A stretch of DNA of 57,552 bases from contig NZ_LCTF01000011.1 in the NCBI RefSeq assembly GCF_001663375.1, positions 1 to 57,552 on the forward strand, written 5' to 3'. The notes beneath the pieces are model-generated. The model ran no database searches and was not told the origin of the DNA. It saw only the letters and a list, made by a program, of their open reading frames with translations. This document shows, piece after piece, positions 16,997 through 26,389 of the stretch; position 1 is the first letter of the stretch; the number at the start of each line of letters is the position of its first letter. The DNA comes from Caldivirga sp. MU80. Its GTDB lineage: Archaea > Thermoproteota > Thermoprotei > Thermoproteales > Thermocladiaceae. A program made the translations under genes and the position numbers.

Positions 16997-18398
16997 GTTA
17001 GGTCTTGGTGAGGTTTACGTATTCGCAGTTTTCATAATAGCCGCTGTGGTGTTCCTAGTAACCATGGTTTACATGCTTAACTTAGTTAAAGGCTTCTTAG
17101 CCAACAGTCTGGTTAAGGTCTCAGCCGCCTCGGAACCAGTGAACGTAATGCCCCAGTCACCCCCAGCCTTAGTTGGAAGTAATATACTGGTTAACATCAC
17201 TATTGCCGGTAATCCCCAGCCCTATAGCCTAGGTGAATTACCGAACAATGCCCTATGCGTCATTAGGCTCATCAACGGCACTGAATTCTACGCCAAGGGC
17301 CTAGTCACCTACAACCCCGTGGCAGGTTACCTAGGGGCATCATTAACATGCCCACTGGGCTATGCATTAACCCAATTCAGCGGTCAAGTAGCCGACTTAT
17401 CAATATACTTGCCCACACCCCTAGGCTCAAGCATTAGACTTTCGCTTAATTATAGGCCCACGGTTAGGCTGCTGGTATATCCCCAAAGCACGTACACTGG
17501 GGGTAATGTAACCGTCAGTCTGCTTGTGCTTAATAATTCTACTGGTTGGGTCTATGTTAATGCATCAGGAGGCTCTGGCTATACCGTGGTGCCGCCTGGC
17601 TCATTATCAATTATAACCAGGGGGTATGGGCCATTTAACCAACCTGGGACTTACAACATAACCCTAACCTACACGGTTAACAATATACTGTCAACCTCGG
17701 CATCAGCATCAGTAACCGTAATCCAACCCTCAACCCAACCCCAATATACGTTACCTGAACCATGTATGCCGGGTAATATGGCATTCGGCTACGTTAGCAA
17801 TGGAACCATTGGCTCATTAATTGATTATTCATTGGGGGTTTACTATAATGTCCTAGTATACCCCGGCTCTATTGGCGGTTTAGCGAACCCAGTATACCTA
17901 TACCTCACCAGCCAGCCATCCTTTACAGCCCCCTCCTATTACGCCGTGTTGATGTACTACGACGTCTCAGGGTATAAAATCGACGTGGCCAATTACCCAT
18001 TAGTGTCCGGTGTAATATACCCTACCCAATTCATGGTGAATTACACGCTGTTTTTCATATTCATTATAACTAATAATGGTAGGGGAATTGTAGTATATAA
18101 GTCGCTTAACGTTAACCCAGCCGGTACAGCACCAGGTAGTGGCTCCATTAGCTACGTTAATCAACTATTATCATCAGTTTTCGGTATAAGCCAGAACAAA
18201 ATAATTGATGTTAGTAATGGAACCATATTCAGCAACGCACCACTCCTGTACATGGTTAACGTTACCAAGTTAATAAACGGTAATGTTAAGTACCAGTACG
18301 TTGGCGTTGGCGTGGTTATTGTGCCCCAGACACTGATATCCATAACGTATCCGGCTTCCGCTATTTTCTACTGGGATTACTTATGCGTAGGTAAGTAA
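16986..18398 (+). CDS. Large pilin-like or adhesin-like surface protein
   Basis: About 470 residues. After a short leader (SGRLG) comes a hydrophobic helix (EVYVFAVFIIAAVVFLVTMVYM). A long extracellular part follows, with an Ig-like stretch in the middle (TYTGGNVTVSLLVLNNSTGW, then a typical beta-sandwich run) and many NxS/T sequons, consistent with a glycosylated surface protein. The open frame reaches ATG 16965; I prefer TTG 16986, which leaves a normal prepilin leader and has a GGTGGTGGG ribosome-binding run just upstream. It may be the tip or adhesive subunit of the pilus. Confidence 0.72.
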   Translation: MSGRLGLGEVYVFAVFIIAAVVFLVTMVYMLNLVKGFLANSLVKVSAASEPVNVMPQSPPALVGSNILVNITIAGNPQPYSLGELPNNALCVIRLINGTEFYAKGLVTYNPVAGYLGASLTCPLGYALTQFSGQVADLSIYLPTPLGSSIRLSLNYRPTVRLLVYPQSTYTGGNVTVSLLVLNNSTGWVYVNASGGSGYTVVPPGSLSIITRGYGPFNQPGTYNITLTYTVNNILSTSASASVTVIQPSTQPQYTLPEPCMPGNMAFGYVSNGTIGSLIDYSLGVYYNVLVYPGSIGGLANPVYLYLTSQPSFTAPSYYAVLMYYDVSGYKIDVANYPLVSGVIYPTQFMVNYTLFFIFIITNNGRGIVVYKSLNVNPAGTAPGSGSISYVNQLLSSVFGISQNKIIDVSNGTIFSNAPLLYMVNVTKLINGNVKYQYVGVGVVIVPQTLISITYPASAIFYWDYLCVGK

Positions 18399-18408
18399 CT
18401 GAGCAGCA

Positions 18409-20034
18409 TCACTGTTTAAGTAACTTTAACGCAATCTCCCTTAACCCCATCCTCTGTTCTATGAATAATTCAGGCTCCATCTGCCTTAACCCCCTTGAAA
18501 TCTGGGGTTTAAACTCCATCCTGCCCAATATATCCCTCTCAATGTCCACCCCTGGGGCGTACTCCTCAAGTAGTAGCCCACTTGTGGTTAACCTGAAAAC
18601 TGCCCTCTCGGTTATGTACAGCACCTCCTTACCTGCCTTTAGGGCTAGTTCGGCATTGAAGGCTATCTTGTAGGGCTTCTTAACGAACTTAATTATGTCC
18701 CCATCCCTCCCTATGATTAACCTACCATTCTCAACCCTAATATCCCTCTTACCAGCCGTGAAGGCACCCGCGAAGTATATCCTAGGTGCCCCATGTACTA
18801 TTGACGGGAAGCCACCTGGACCTGGGAGCCTTTCGGGTAGGAAGCTTGGGTTAACGTCCCCACTAGGCCCCACCTGCATGAAGCCCAGTGACGTTGCGTG
18901 GATAGCCCCACCTTCATATATCGTGAACTGGTCCGGCATTGGTAAAACGGCGAAGGGTGCTATGGCAACTCCAAAGTCGTCTCCGTTTAAGGCAACACCA
19001 CCCCAGGGCCCTGATTCAACTGTCGTGAATATTAGGTCACCCAGCCCCTCCTCGCTTATGATTCTAGCCACCGTTGATGGTATGCCTATGCCTAGGTTAA
19101 CTATGAGCGGCCTACCTAACTTACCCATTAGGTTAACCAACTCCACGGTAACCCTCCTGGCAATAACCTTCTCAAGGTCCAGTTTACCATCCTGCTGGAT
19201 GCAGACGTTACTGGGGGTTACACGGCCGCAGACCCTTGGGTCATATTTTATCGATGCCGATTGGACATGGTACTCAAGTGGGGCCTCAACCACGTAGTCT
19301 ATGAGTGGCCCAGGTACGTGGACTGACTTAGGCCTAATGGCGCCTGCCTTGGTCACGTACATGACTTGTGCTATTACGGTGCCGGGGTTAGGCATTGCCT
19401 TGGTTGCCTGGGTTATGGCTAGGACAGTGCCGTATATTGCCTCATCCTCCATGCTTAGGTTACCTAACTCATCGGCCACCGAGCCCCTTATCAATGCGAC
19501 ACTGGGCTTTGGGCAATCATACACTAGGTAATCCTCACCGTTAATTTCAGTAAGCCTAACGCTACATTCTCTACGCTCCCTGGCGAGTTCATTTAGGTAA
19601 ACGCCATCCTGCCTTGGATCTAAGAATGTACCTAACCCAACCTTGGTTATGGCAGGTAGGCCAAGGGCCTTACTCCTAAACCAATGCACCGAGACCCCTA
19701 TGGGCCAGGTGTAGGCGGCTACCTTGTTCTCTAGGGCTAGGCGTTGTAGCCATGGTGACTGGCCTAGGAAGGGCAACATGAAGCCCCTAATGAAATTGAA
19801 GTCACCGTCTGCGTACATGCCCTTAGCCACTAGGTCTAGGCCACGGTTATTGGCGGCTGGCAGCGTGTCGGATATTATGAATAGGTTGTTGGGGTGCCCA
19901 GTGTTCCTGTATAAGTCGTAGAGCTTCACTATGAGGTACTCCGGCATGGTTGCTGCGTTGAAGCCTGAAATAGCCACCACTGAGCCGTCCTTAATGCCGC
20001 TTAGGGCCTTCTCCGCGTCAGTAATCTTAGTCAT
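18409..20034 (-). CDS. Acetate/propionate-type CoA-transferase (fused alpha-beta subunits)
   Basis: A 541-residue family I CoA-transferase with both halves in one chain, like propionate or acetate CoA-transferase and YdiF. The N-terminal half starts with DGSVVAISGF (CoA-binding loop). The C-terminal half has GIGIPSTVARI and the catalytic Glu in TVESGPWGG. It moves CoA between acyl groups; the exact acids are unknown. It is followed on the same strand by no close gene. The ATG has a TATA-like TTTAAGCATAAAC upstream. Confidence 0.88.
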   Translation of the reverse strand: MTKITDAEKALSGIKDGSVVAISGFNAATMPEYLIVKLYDLYRNTGHPNNLFIISDTLPAANNRGLDLVAKGMYADGDFNFIRGFMLPFLGQSPWLQRLALENKVAAYTWPIGVSVHWFRSKALGLPAITKVGLGTFLDPRQDGVYLNELARERRECSVRLTEINGEDYLVYDCPKPSVALIRGSVADELGNLSMEDEAIYGTVLAITQATKAMPNPGTVIAQVMYVTKAGAIRPKSVHVPGPLIDYVVEAPLEYHVQSASIKYDPRVCGRVTPSNVCIQQDGKLDLEKVIARRVTVELVNLMGKLGRPLIVNLGIGIPSTVARIISEEGLGDLIFTTVESGPWGGVALNGDDFGVAIAPFAVLPMPDQFTIYEGGAIHATSLGFMQVGPSGDVNPSFLPERLPGPGGFPSIVHGAPRIYFAGAFTAGKRDIRVENGRLIIGRDGDIIKFVKKPYKIAFNAELALKAGKEVLYITERAVFRLTTSGLLLEEYAPGVDIERDILGRMEFKPQISRGLRQMEPELFIEQRMGLREIALKLLKQ

Positions 20035-20224
20035 GTTTAACCCCTAGCTGAGACTAGATGTTTATGCTTAAATCCTCTGCCCCATTTTATGTTAGCTAAA
20101 AATAAAACACACATTAGGCAAATGCCGGATACTAAAAATCCTACTCATATTTACCCTATAGTAACCCTTAATAAGGTTCCACTTTAAAAACCTCCCCCAC
20201 CCAGTACACCATGTTGTAACGGCA

Positions 20225-21547
20225 CTACTCAAGCTTAACCTCATCAATGTTTATCCTAACCGGTATCCTAGCCCTCTCAAACCTCCACTGCTCCCTGTTC
20301 AGGGGCTTGGTGGCGTCGATGCCCATCTTAGTGGTTAACCCTATTGACTGGTCTATGGCGGCTGGGTCTAGGCTTGAACCTCTGACATTACTAATAATCA
20401 CCAAGTCTTCATCAGCCCTAAACCTGGTTGCTATTGCCCACTCAACCTCGTAGGGATCATCAATGTCAATGTCGTCATCAACCACTATGACGTGTTTGAG
20501 GCTTGGGTGGGCTGCGAAGGCGGCTAGGATTGCATTCTTACCCTCACCCTCAACCGCCTTCCTTATGGCTATCACTGCATGCAACCAACCCCCACCACCC
20601 CTAGTCAGCCTAACAGCCTTAACGTCTGCAACCGCCCTAACGGCATTCCATATCTTAACCTCCTTCTCAAAGCCCATTAGTATTGAACTCTCTGCATCGC
20701 CTGCAACCAACACGTGGACCAACGGATTAGGCTTAACGTAAATGGCCGTTACCTTGACCACGGGTTGCCTCCTCACGGTGTCATAGGTCCCCATAACGTC
20801 CACGCAGGGCCCCTCATCATGCTCAGCGTCCTTGAGGATGTAACCCTCCATGACGACCTCAGCGTCTACGGGCGCGGGGATACCGTTACCTAGCCTAAAC
20901 ACCCTTAAACCACCGTTCATTATCCTATTAGCCACTGCCAATTCACTAACGCCATAAGGTGGTGATGATGCAGCCGCCAGTAGGAAGGCTGGGTGTGCAC
21001 CCCAGACTATGGCTATTGGGGTGTCGTGACCCTTAGCCCTATTCTCATTGAAGATCCTGTACAGGTGCCTTGGGACAAGCCTAATGACGAACTTATCCTT
21101 ATCAATAACCGTCAACCTATGGAAGGAGGCATTGACGTAGTCCCCAAGCCCAAGGACAACCCCACTGGTTAGGCATGGGCCAGGCTCCCTCTCGAAGAAC
21201 CTAGGTATGGGTAGGGTCCTCAAGTCAACCTGGGGCAACTTAACGAGGGGAGTGTCGTTAACCTCACTAGGCTCAAGTGGATTAGCCTCAGCTTCAAGTA
21301 GCTTAACGTAGGCCTCCTCTATGCTACCCACGTCGAGCGCTCTCATTAACTTAACCCTGGTATCGAGGATGTTGGCAACTGCCCTAAAACCTGGGTAACC
21401 CTTGATTGAATTGAAGAGTAGTGCAGGTCCAGTACCAGTGAATCTATGCGCCACCAGGGGTATGTCAAACTCCACGGACATGGGTGAGTTAACCACCTTA
21501 AGTAACCCGGCATCCCTCAGCGAATTCACGTAACTACCCAGGTCCAT
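20225..21547 (-). CDS. UbiD-family (prenylated-FMN) decarboxylase
   Basis: 440 residues, normal for UbiD. The N-terminus MDLGSYVNSLRDAGLL and later motifs (GIPAPVDAEVVMEGYI, EGPCVDVMG, LKHVIVVDDDIDIDD) match the family; the E-x-R-E-type catalytic region lies in the DDDIDIDDPYEVEWAIATR area. UbiD enzymes remove or add carboxyl groups on aromatic or alpha,beta-unsaturated acids using prenyl-FMN made by UbiX. No ubiX is in the window. I chose ATG 21547: the longer frame to 21589 runs through a TATA-like ATATTTTAAAC about 28 nt upstream. Confidence 0.9.
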   Translation of the reverse strand: MDLGSYVNSLRDAGLLKVVNSPMSVEFDIPLVAHRFTGTGPALLFNSIKGYPGFRAVANILDTRVKLMRALDVGSIEEAYVKLLEAEANPLEPSEVNDTPLVKLPQVDLRTLPIPRFFEREPGPCLTSGVVLGLGDYVNASFHRLTVIDKDKFVIRLVPRHLYRIFNENRAKGHDTPIAIVWGAHPAFLLAAASSPPYGVSELAVANRIMNGGLRVFRLGNGIPAPVDAEVVMEGYILKDAEHDEGPCVDVMGTYDTVRRQPVVKVTAIYVKPNPLVHVLVAGDAESSILMGFEKEVKIWNAVRAVADVKAVRLTRGGGGWLHAVIAIRKAVEGEGKNAILAAFAAHPSLKHVIVVDDDIDIDDPYEVEWAIATRFRADEDLVIISNVRGSSLDPAAIDQSIGLTTKMGIDATKPLNREQWRFERARIPVRINIDEVKLE

Positions 21548-21697
21548 TGTGAATGCGTGGAGGCGTAATTGTTTAAAATATTCACCCACGCCAGTACATG
21601 ATATACCAGTACTAAGCTGTCCTCATTCATAGGCTAAACCACCTACCATCTGTCTTAGGTGTCATGCGAATGGGAGGCGCTTGAGAGCCTTGCACCC

Positions 21698-22615
21698 TTA
21701 AATGTGAAGTAGGTATGGGGTGTATATGTTCAGCAGGTAGTTGGTGGCGACGGCTATTATGGTCATTGCCGATGAGTGCATTAACCCTACATAAATATTC
21801 CTGTAGACTATCCTGCCGATCAACATGCCTATTAGAAATGCTTGCACCACTATGCTGTACACGAATAGTGTTAGTAACACACTCGTATCCACACCACTGA
21901 GTTGCGCTACGCCGGTTGGTAATGTGCCCGTTATGGACTCTGCCGTTAAGGTTAGTTTAGGCAATAATACCGACAGTACCACCGATCCTAGGAACACGTA
22001 AACTATGGTTATGGTGTAGGCTAATGCGACGTACGGTCTCAGTGAATTGACCTTATCAAGCTCATTAGTGATTACATTATCAAGCTCCCTGTAAGTTAAG
22101 TCAAGTACCTCAGTGGCCCTAACCCCACTCCTTAAGGCTGAGTTCAATACTATGGATAAGAGGGCTAGGTTATTGTTATTGAATTCCCTGGACAACTCCA
22201 TGAGTATGTTGCTTAACTCCCCAGGGCCTATTATGCCTTGTCCAACCCTACTGCTTATCATCTTAGCCAGTGTTCTCGTGCTGTACTTAGACATCACCGC
22301 TACCGACTCTGTTAATGTTAAGCCTGCACCAATCCCATCCCTAATAACCCTAACAAAGGCTGGTAATTCACCATTTATGATATTATTAATCCTCCACCTC
22401 CTGTACTCAGGTATTAAGGTGACTAGCAGCATTAAGGCCGCTGAGGATACGTAAAACGACACATTAATGTAGTTGCTCGGCAGTTTAATGTAAAGCAACC
22501 TACCCATGATTATTAATCCCACTGTGGCCTTTGGTGCTAACAGGTAGCTGAGGATAATGATTACGATAAACATAGTCAATGCACCATACTTAATGGCACC
22601 GGTGGTATTCACCAT
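21698..22615 (-). CDS. Type II/IV secretion platform membrane protein (TadC/GspF-like)
   Basis: About 305 residues. Two transmembrane helices lie near the N-terminus, then a cytoplasmic domain (GELPAFVRVIRDGIGAGLTLTESV, with the helix NILMELSREFNNNNLALLSIVLN), then three to four C-terminal helices. This is the T2SF domain layout of the pilus or archaellum platform (ArlJ/TadC), which normally works with an ATPase of the GspE/ArlI type. No such ATPase is adjacent. It may serve the pilins at 16002-18398, which is inference. I chose ATG 22615; a TTATAA box at 22641-22646 precedes it by 26-31 nt. Confidence 0.75.
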   Translation of the reverse strand: MVNTTGAIKYGALTMFIVIIILSYLLAPKATVGLIIMGRLLYIKLPSNYINVSFYVSSAALMLLVTLIPEYRRWRINNIINGELPAFVRVIRDGIGAGLTLTESVAVMSKYSTRTLAKMISSRVGQGIIGPGELSNILMELSREFNNNNLALLSIVLNSALRSGVRATEVLDLTYRELDNVITNELDKVNSLRPYVALAYTITIVYVFLGSVVLSVLLPKLTLTAESITGTLPTGVAQLSGVDTSVLLTLFVYSIVVQAFLIGMLIGRIVYRNIYVGLMHSSAMTIIAVATNYLLNIYTPYLLHI

Positions 22616-23060
22616 TCTAAAGTGTCCATTGTTGGCAACTTTATAAGCGTTATGCAAGCGAATTTCAGAGTGCTAAGGGGTTACGATCCCCTAATGGTTC
22701 ACATTCACCTTAATGTCTTGAATTTTGTGAAAGGGGAAGAAGCCCCACCCTTTAGGGGAGGGGTCGTATTTATTAATTGGTGATTTTTGATTGAGAACTT
22801 GGAGGTGCCTCAAAAATAGGGTGGTTACCCTAACGCACTGGAGATAGATGACTACAGGACTTTAGTAATTATGAGAATACAATGTAAACGGCGCCATTGT
22901 GAAACAATCTCATGGCTAGGGTTAATCCATTGATGTGGAGACGTTACCCAGGGGGTGTTATTTACGTGATTTGCGTAGAATTGAGTGTTACGTGTTGTGC
23001 TCTGCATAATGTTTATAAACACCTTAAGTTAACGATACATGTCTTAAGGGTGTTAATGGA
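22616..23060. other. Intergenic region, 445 bp
   Basis: It holds the minus-strand promoter of the TadC-like gene at its left edge, an IS left-end-like hairpin at 22739-22767, and the aCPSF1 promoter (TGTTTATAAACAC, about 23007-23019) at its right edge. The 200 bases between show no convincing gene. Transcription of aCPSF1 should start near 23040, leaving a leader of about 20 nt with a GGGTG ribosome-binding run. Confidence 0.5.
22739..22767 (+). repeat. Solitary IS left-end-like hairpin
   Basis: GAAGCCCCACCCTTTAGGGG followed by AGGGGTCGT. It aligns with the left end of the 169-bp element at 37412-37439 (CAAGTCTCGCCCTTTAGGGC, then GGAGTCGTC), including the identical CCCTTTAGGG core and the GTCGT end, while stem bases differ. 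No right end with GGGGGTCAT is seen nearby, so it appears to be a decayed insertion. Confidence 0.4.
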
Positions 23061-24971
23061 ATGTCGCTTAGGCCTGATATAGAGGAGAAGATTATTAAGA
23101 TGCTGCCTGGGGAAGCTAGGGTAACGAGGATTGAGTTTGAGGGGCCGCATGTAACAATATACTCCCTCAATCCAGGCTACATAATGAGCAATAGCGACTT
23201 GGTGAAGGCCCTGGCTAAGGAGCTTAAGAAGCACATAATCATCAAGGGTGATGAGAAGGCTAGGTTACCTAAGGATGAGGCTGAGAGGGTTATTAAGAAG
23301 GTGGTGACTGATGGTGGTAATGAAGTTGACAAGATATACTTTAATGACCAGCTAGGGGACGTCTACGTATACCTTAAGAGACCCCAGTTAATCAAGGGGC
23401 TTGAGAAGGTTATACTATCTGAGACAGGGTGGAGACCTATTGTAATACCGACCGCGCTTGACATGTCTAAGGGGCTTCCTAGGGATGATATAGATGCGGT
23501 TAACAACGTCGAGACTATTATGGGTAAGGATAGGGCTGAGTTCCTGAGGAGCATAGGCCTAAGGATACATAGGCTACCTATCTACAGGAACGAGTACGTT
23601 AAGGTAACCTGCCTGGGGGCTTGTTTTGAGGTTGGTAGGAGCGCCCTACTTATTGAAACCAGCGAGAGCAGGATCTTGCTTGACGCTGGTGTTAAACCCA
23701 GCGGAAGCCTGGATGAGTCACCATTCCTAGACATAATAGACCTAGACAACCTAGACGCCGTTGTGATATCACATGCACACCTAGATCACATAGGCATGCT
23801 ACCCTACCTATACAAGTACGGCTACAGGGGCCCAGTCTACATGACCGAACCCACCAAGTATCTGATGGAAATTCTCCTGTCCGATTACATAGACTTGTCA
23901 TCTGAACGCGGCTACTCGTACTATGGATTAAGTGAATTGGCGTCAACCCTATACCATGCCATAACCGTGGATTACGGGGATGTAACTGATATTTCACCTG
24001 ACATAAAGTTAACGCTGTATGATGCTGGTCATGAGGTTGGGTCTGCAATATCACACCTCCACATCGGCAATGGCCTATACAACATAGTGTACACCGGCGA
24101 CTTCAAGTATGGCCAATCCAAGTTACTTAACCCAGCCCATAGCGTGTTTAAGCGCGTTGAATTGTTAATAATGGAGTCCACCTACGGCGGTAAGGACGAT
24201 GTCCAGAAGCCTAGGGAGGAGGCTGAGACTGAGCTAATACAGTTGGTTAATAAGACTCTTGAGAATGGAGGTAAGGCCCTAATACCAGTCTTCAGCACGG
24301 GTAGGGCTCAGGAAATACTACTGATACTCAATGAGGCAATGCAGTTGGGTAAGTTAAGTAAGGCACCGATATACGTGGACGGCATGGTGCTCCAGACGCT
24401 TAACGTCCACCTAATGTTCCCTGATTACCTAAATAACACCGTTAGGGAGCTCATATACGATGGGGTTAACCCATTCATGTCCGAGTACGTGAAGCCTGTG
24501 GAGAGAGCTAAGAACCCTGAGAAGAGACAGGAGCAGGTTATGGATATTCTACAGGGTCCACCATCAATAATACTAGCCCCGCATGGCATGCTCAGTGGTG
24601 GACCAGCTATGGACTACTTCGTCCACATGGCTGATGACCCCAAGAACAGTTTAATATTCGTATCATACCAGGGTGAGGGGACATTGGGTAGGAGGCTTGT
24701 TCAGGGTGAACGCAAGGTGAACCTCAAGTACTATGACCAGGACATAACAGTCAACGTAAACATGAACGTCTTCCATGAACCAGGCTTCTCCGGTCATAGT
24801 GATAGAAAGCAGTTGATGAATTACGTGGGTAGGATTGAACCTAAACCCCACAAGGTAATGCTTGTTCACGGCGAACCAGGTAAGTTAATTAACCTAGCCT
24901 TAAGCATAGAGTTAAAGTACAAGATAGATACGATAATGCTGAATCACCTGGAGTCCGTTAAGTTAGTTTAA
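23061..24971 (+). CDS. aCPSF1, archaeal CPSF-like ribonuclease (KH plus beta-CASP)
   Basis: 636 residues, the normal aCPSF1 length. Residues 1-170 contain the two KH-like RNA-binding regions. The metallo-beta-lactamase part follows with SHAHLDHIGMLPYL (motif 2) and MESTYGG, and beta-CASP motifs with GRAQEILLIL, ILAPHGMLSGGP and HEPGFSGHSD near the end. aCPSF1 is the archaeal endo/exoribonuclease that cuts at U-rich sites and carries out 3'-end processing and transcription termination. The downstream TIM-barrel gene follows by 24 nt and is probably cotranscribed. Confidence 0.95.
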   Translation: MSLRPDIEEKIIKMLPGEARVTRIEFEGPHVTIYSLNPGYIMSNSDLVKALAKELKKHIIIKGDEKARLPKDEAERVIKKVVTDGGNEVDKIYFNDQLGDVYVYLKRPQLIKGLEKVILSETGWRPIVIPTALDMSKGLPRDDIDAVNNVETIMGKDRAEFLRSIGLRIHRLPIYRNEYVKVTCLGACFEVGRSALLIETSESRILLDAGVKPSGSLDESPFLDIIDLDNLDAVVISHAHLDHIGMLPYLYKYGYRGPVYMTEPTKYLMEILLSDYIDLSSERGYSYYGLSELASTLYHAITVDYGDVTDISPDIKLTLYDAGHEVGSAISHLHIGNGLYNIVYTGDFKYGQSKLLNPAHSVFKRVELLIMESTYGGKDDVQKPREEAETELIQLVNKTLENGGKALIPVFSTGRAQEILLILNEAMQLGKLSKAPIYVDGMVLQTLNVHLMFPDYLNNTVRELIYDGVNPFMSEYVKPVERAKNPEKRQEQVMDILQGPPSIILAPHGMLSGGPAMDYFVHMADDPKNSLIFVSYQGEGTLGRRLVQGERKVNLKYYDQDITVNVNMNVFHEPGFSGHSDRKQLMNYVGRIEPKPHKVMLVHGEPGKLINLALSIELKYKIDTIMLNHLESVKLV

Positions 24972-24995
24972 AAGGTTAAGCTATGGTGGCTAACT

Positions 24996-25709
24996 GTGGA
25001 TGTTTTAGTTGAGGTTAATCCACTTAGCGCTAAGCCCGAGGATACCAGTGGCCTATGGGTAACGTTAAATCTAGTGGATTATGTTAAGAGTAGGTGGGGT
25101 AGGTCGATACCGGAGTTGGCCATTGAACTTGAGGGGTATGAGCCAGTGGCCATTAGAGTACCCACACCGAGGAACGTGAGGAACCTAGTAAGGTTGCTGG
25201 AGCTTGCAAATTACCTAAATCTAAATAATGTAATCCTAAATCCACCGGCCAGTGGGGTAACTAGGTTCCTTAGGGTAGCCGCCGAGTACAACATTACGCT
25301 GTCTTGGGTCATCAAACCCGGCATCAGCATACCCACTGTTCCCCCACCGCATAGGCTCAGCTTAACCGTGAATGTACCATCCTTTGGAGGTTTAAGGAGA
25401 CTGCTTGAGTTTATCTTACCTAACCTGGGTTCAATACACTTCATGTATGCTCATAATGTTAAGGGTGGGAGAGGTGGTTATCCCGTAATGAATGGGCCCA
25501 TAGACTACTTGAAGATAATAAGGATACTAGCGTCACTGGGTTGGGATGGAGCTCTCGTGTTGAGTTACAGGGATGAGTATGCAGGTAGTTATAGAAGTGA
25601 TGTTAACGCCCTGAAGACATTTATAGAGAGCGCCGGGTCCACAGTACTGGATAAGGGGACCATTAGAATGTTGAATTCAATAATGAGGAGACTAATGGGT
25701 GGCTCATAG
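24996..25709 (+). CDS. Xylose isomerase-like TIM-barrel protein
   Basis: 237 residues. The pattern of strands and the C-terminal HNVKGGRGGYPVMNGPIDYL followed by LGWDGALVLSYRDE is that of the AP-endonuclease-2/sugar-phosphate isomerase family, where the 'H..G..G.ID' segment supplies ligands. Some usual metal residues are not obvious (position of the first Glu is ELEGYEP), so catalysis is uncertain. The start is GTG 24996. Cotranscription with aCPSF1 is likely from the short gap. Confidence 0.7.
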   Translation: MDVLVEVNPLSAKPEDTSGLWVTLNLVDYVKSRWGRSIPELAIELEGYEPVAIRVPTPRNVRNLVRLLELANYLNLNNVILNPPASGVTRFLRVAAEYNITLSWVIKPGISIPTVPPPHRLSLTVNVPSFGGLRRLLEFILPNLGSIHFMYAHNVKGGRGGYPVMNGPIDYLKIIRILASLGWDGALVLSYRDEYAGSYRSDVNALKTFIESAGSTVLDKGTIRMLNSIMRRLMGGS

Positions 25710-25784
25710 CGTTTCCCACTCATTGGCTGGGTAAGTTAGTCCTCGCCACGGTATAATCCGCGTCAACAGTGGTTCATGGGATTC

Positions 25785-25806
25785 CATCGAGGGGTACGCC
25801 ATAACC
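25785..25806 (+). other. Short hairpin in the 3' intergenic region
   Basis: GAGGGGT and ACCCCTC form a perfect 7-bp stem with an 8-base loop in the 230-bp gap between the TIM-barrel gene and the ArsR gene. It could be a transcript end structure or a trace of an IS end. Nothing else gene-like is seen in this gap. Confidence 0.3.
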
Positions 25807-25939
25807 CCTCCCATTTGAGACTTCTTTCGGCACCCAATTAAGGGCTCCGGACTGTGATTAATAATCATTAGGTCGAAAAGCTATATAACCAGGAATAACG
25901 AGAAGTAACTAAAAATCATCGAAAGTAACAACAGACCCA

Positions 25940-26263
25940 TTATAGCCTTTTCCTACTGTCTGCGCTACCCTTAAGTATCATCTCTATTAGGTCCCAGTTG
26001 GCCAGGCCGGCATCACTTAACCTGTAGTATATTCCGTGCCCCGTCTGGGTCTTCTCAACTAGGTTATGAGCCTCCAGGATCTCTAAGTGATAGGTCACGG
26101 TTCTATAATTAACCTCAAGCATCCTGGCTATTTGACTGACGTTTAGTGGACCATTCTGCTTAAGTATGTTAAGTATCCTAAGCCTCGTCCTTCCACCCTT
26201 CGAGGCGTATAGTAGCCAAACCAGCAGCTTCCTAACATCCTTATAATCCCTGCTTCTGTACAT
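25940..26263 (-). CDS. ArsR-like winged-helix transcriptional regulator
   Basis: 107 residues. It has an HTH with recognition-helix pattern GPLNVSQIARMLEVNYRTVTYHLEILEAHNLV (written here as two adjacent segments: GPLNVSQIARMLEVN and YRTVTYHLEILEAHNLV), then a wing with QTGHGIYYRLSD, the standard ArsR/HTH_20 fold. No Cys metal site is present, so a metal sensor is unlikely. TATA-like TTTTATTAAACC lies about 27 nt before the ATG. Its target is unknown. Confidence 0.85.
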   Translation of the reverse strand: MYRSRDYKDVRKLLVWLLYASKGGRTRLRILNILKQNGPLNVSQIARMLEVNYRTVTYHLEILEAHNLVEKTQTGHGIYYRLSDAGLANWDLIEMILKGSADSRKRL

Positions 26264-26389
26264 CAGCCACTGTGTTGACTATACCTAAGGTTTAATAAAA
26301 TTACCAAAGATCCATCAATGAGGTCCCACATCATCAGTATGTTAAGGGTTTTTAATGGCCCTTGCGAAGCCTAGCCGGTATGTGAATCC

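Noticed and set aside
18695-19297. 200-residue open frame on the plus strand
   Set aside because: Opposite the CoA-transferase with all its motifs; no promoter or family signal.
26320-26345. Possible C box (CTGATGATG, minus strand) before the ArsR gene
   Set aside because: First base is not a purine and no D box is found at the right distance.
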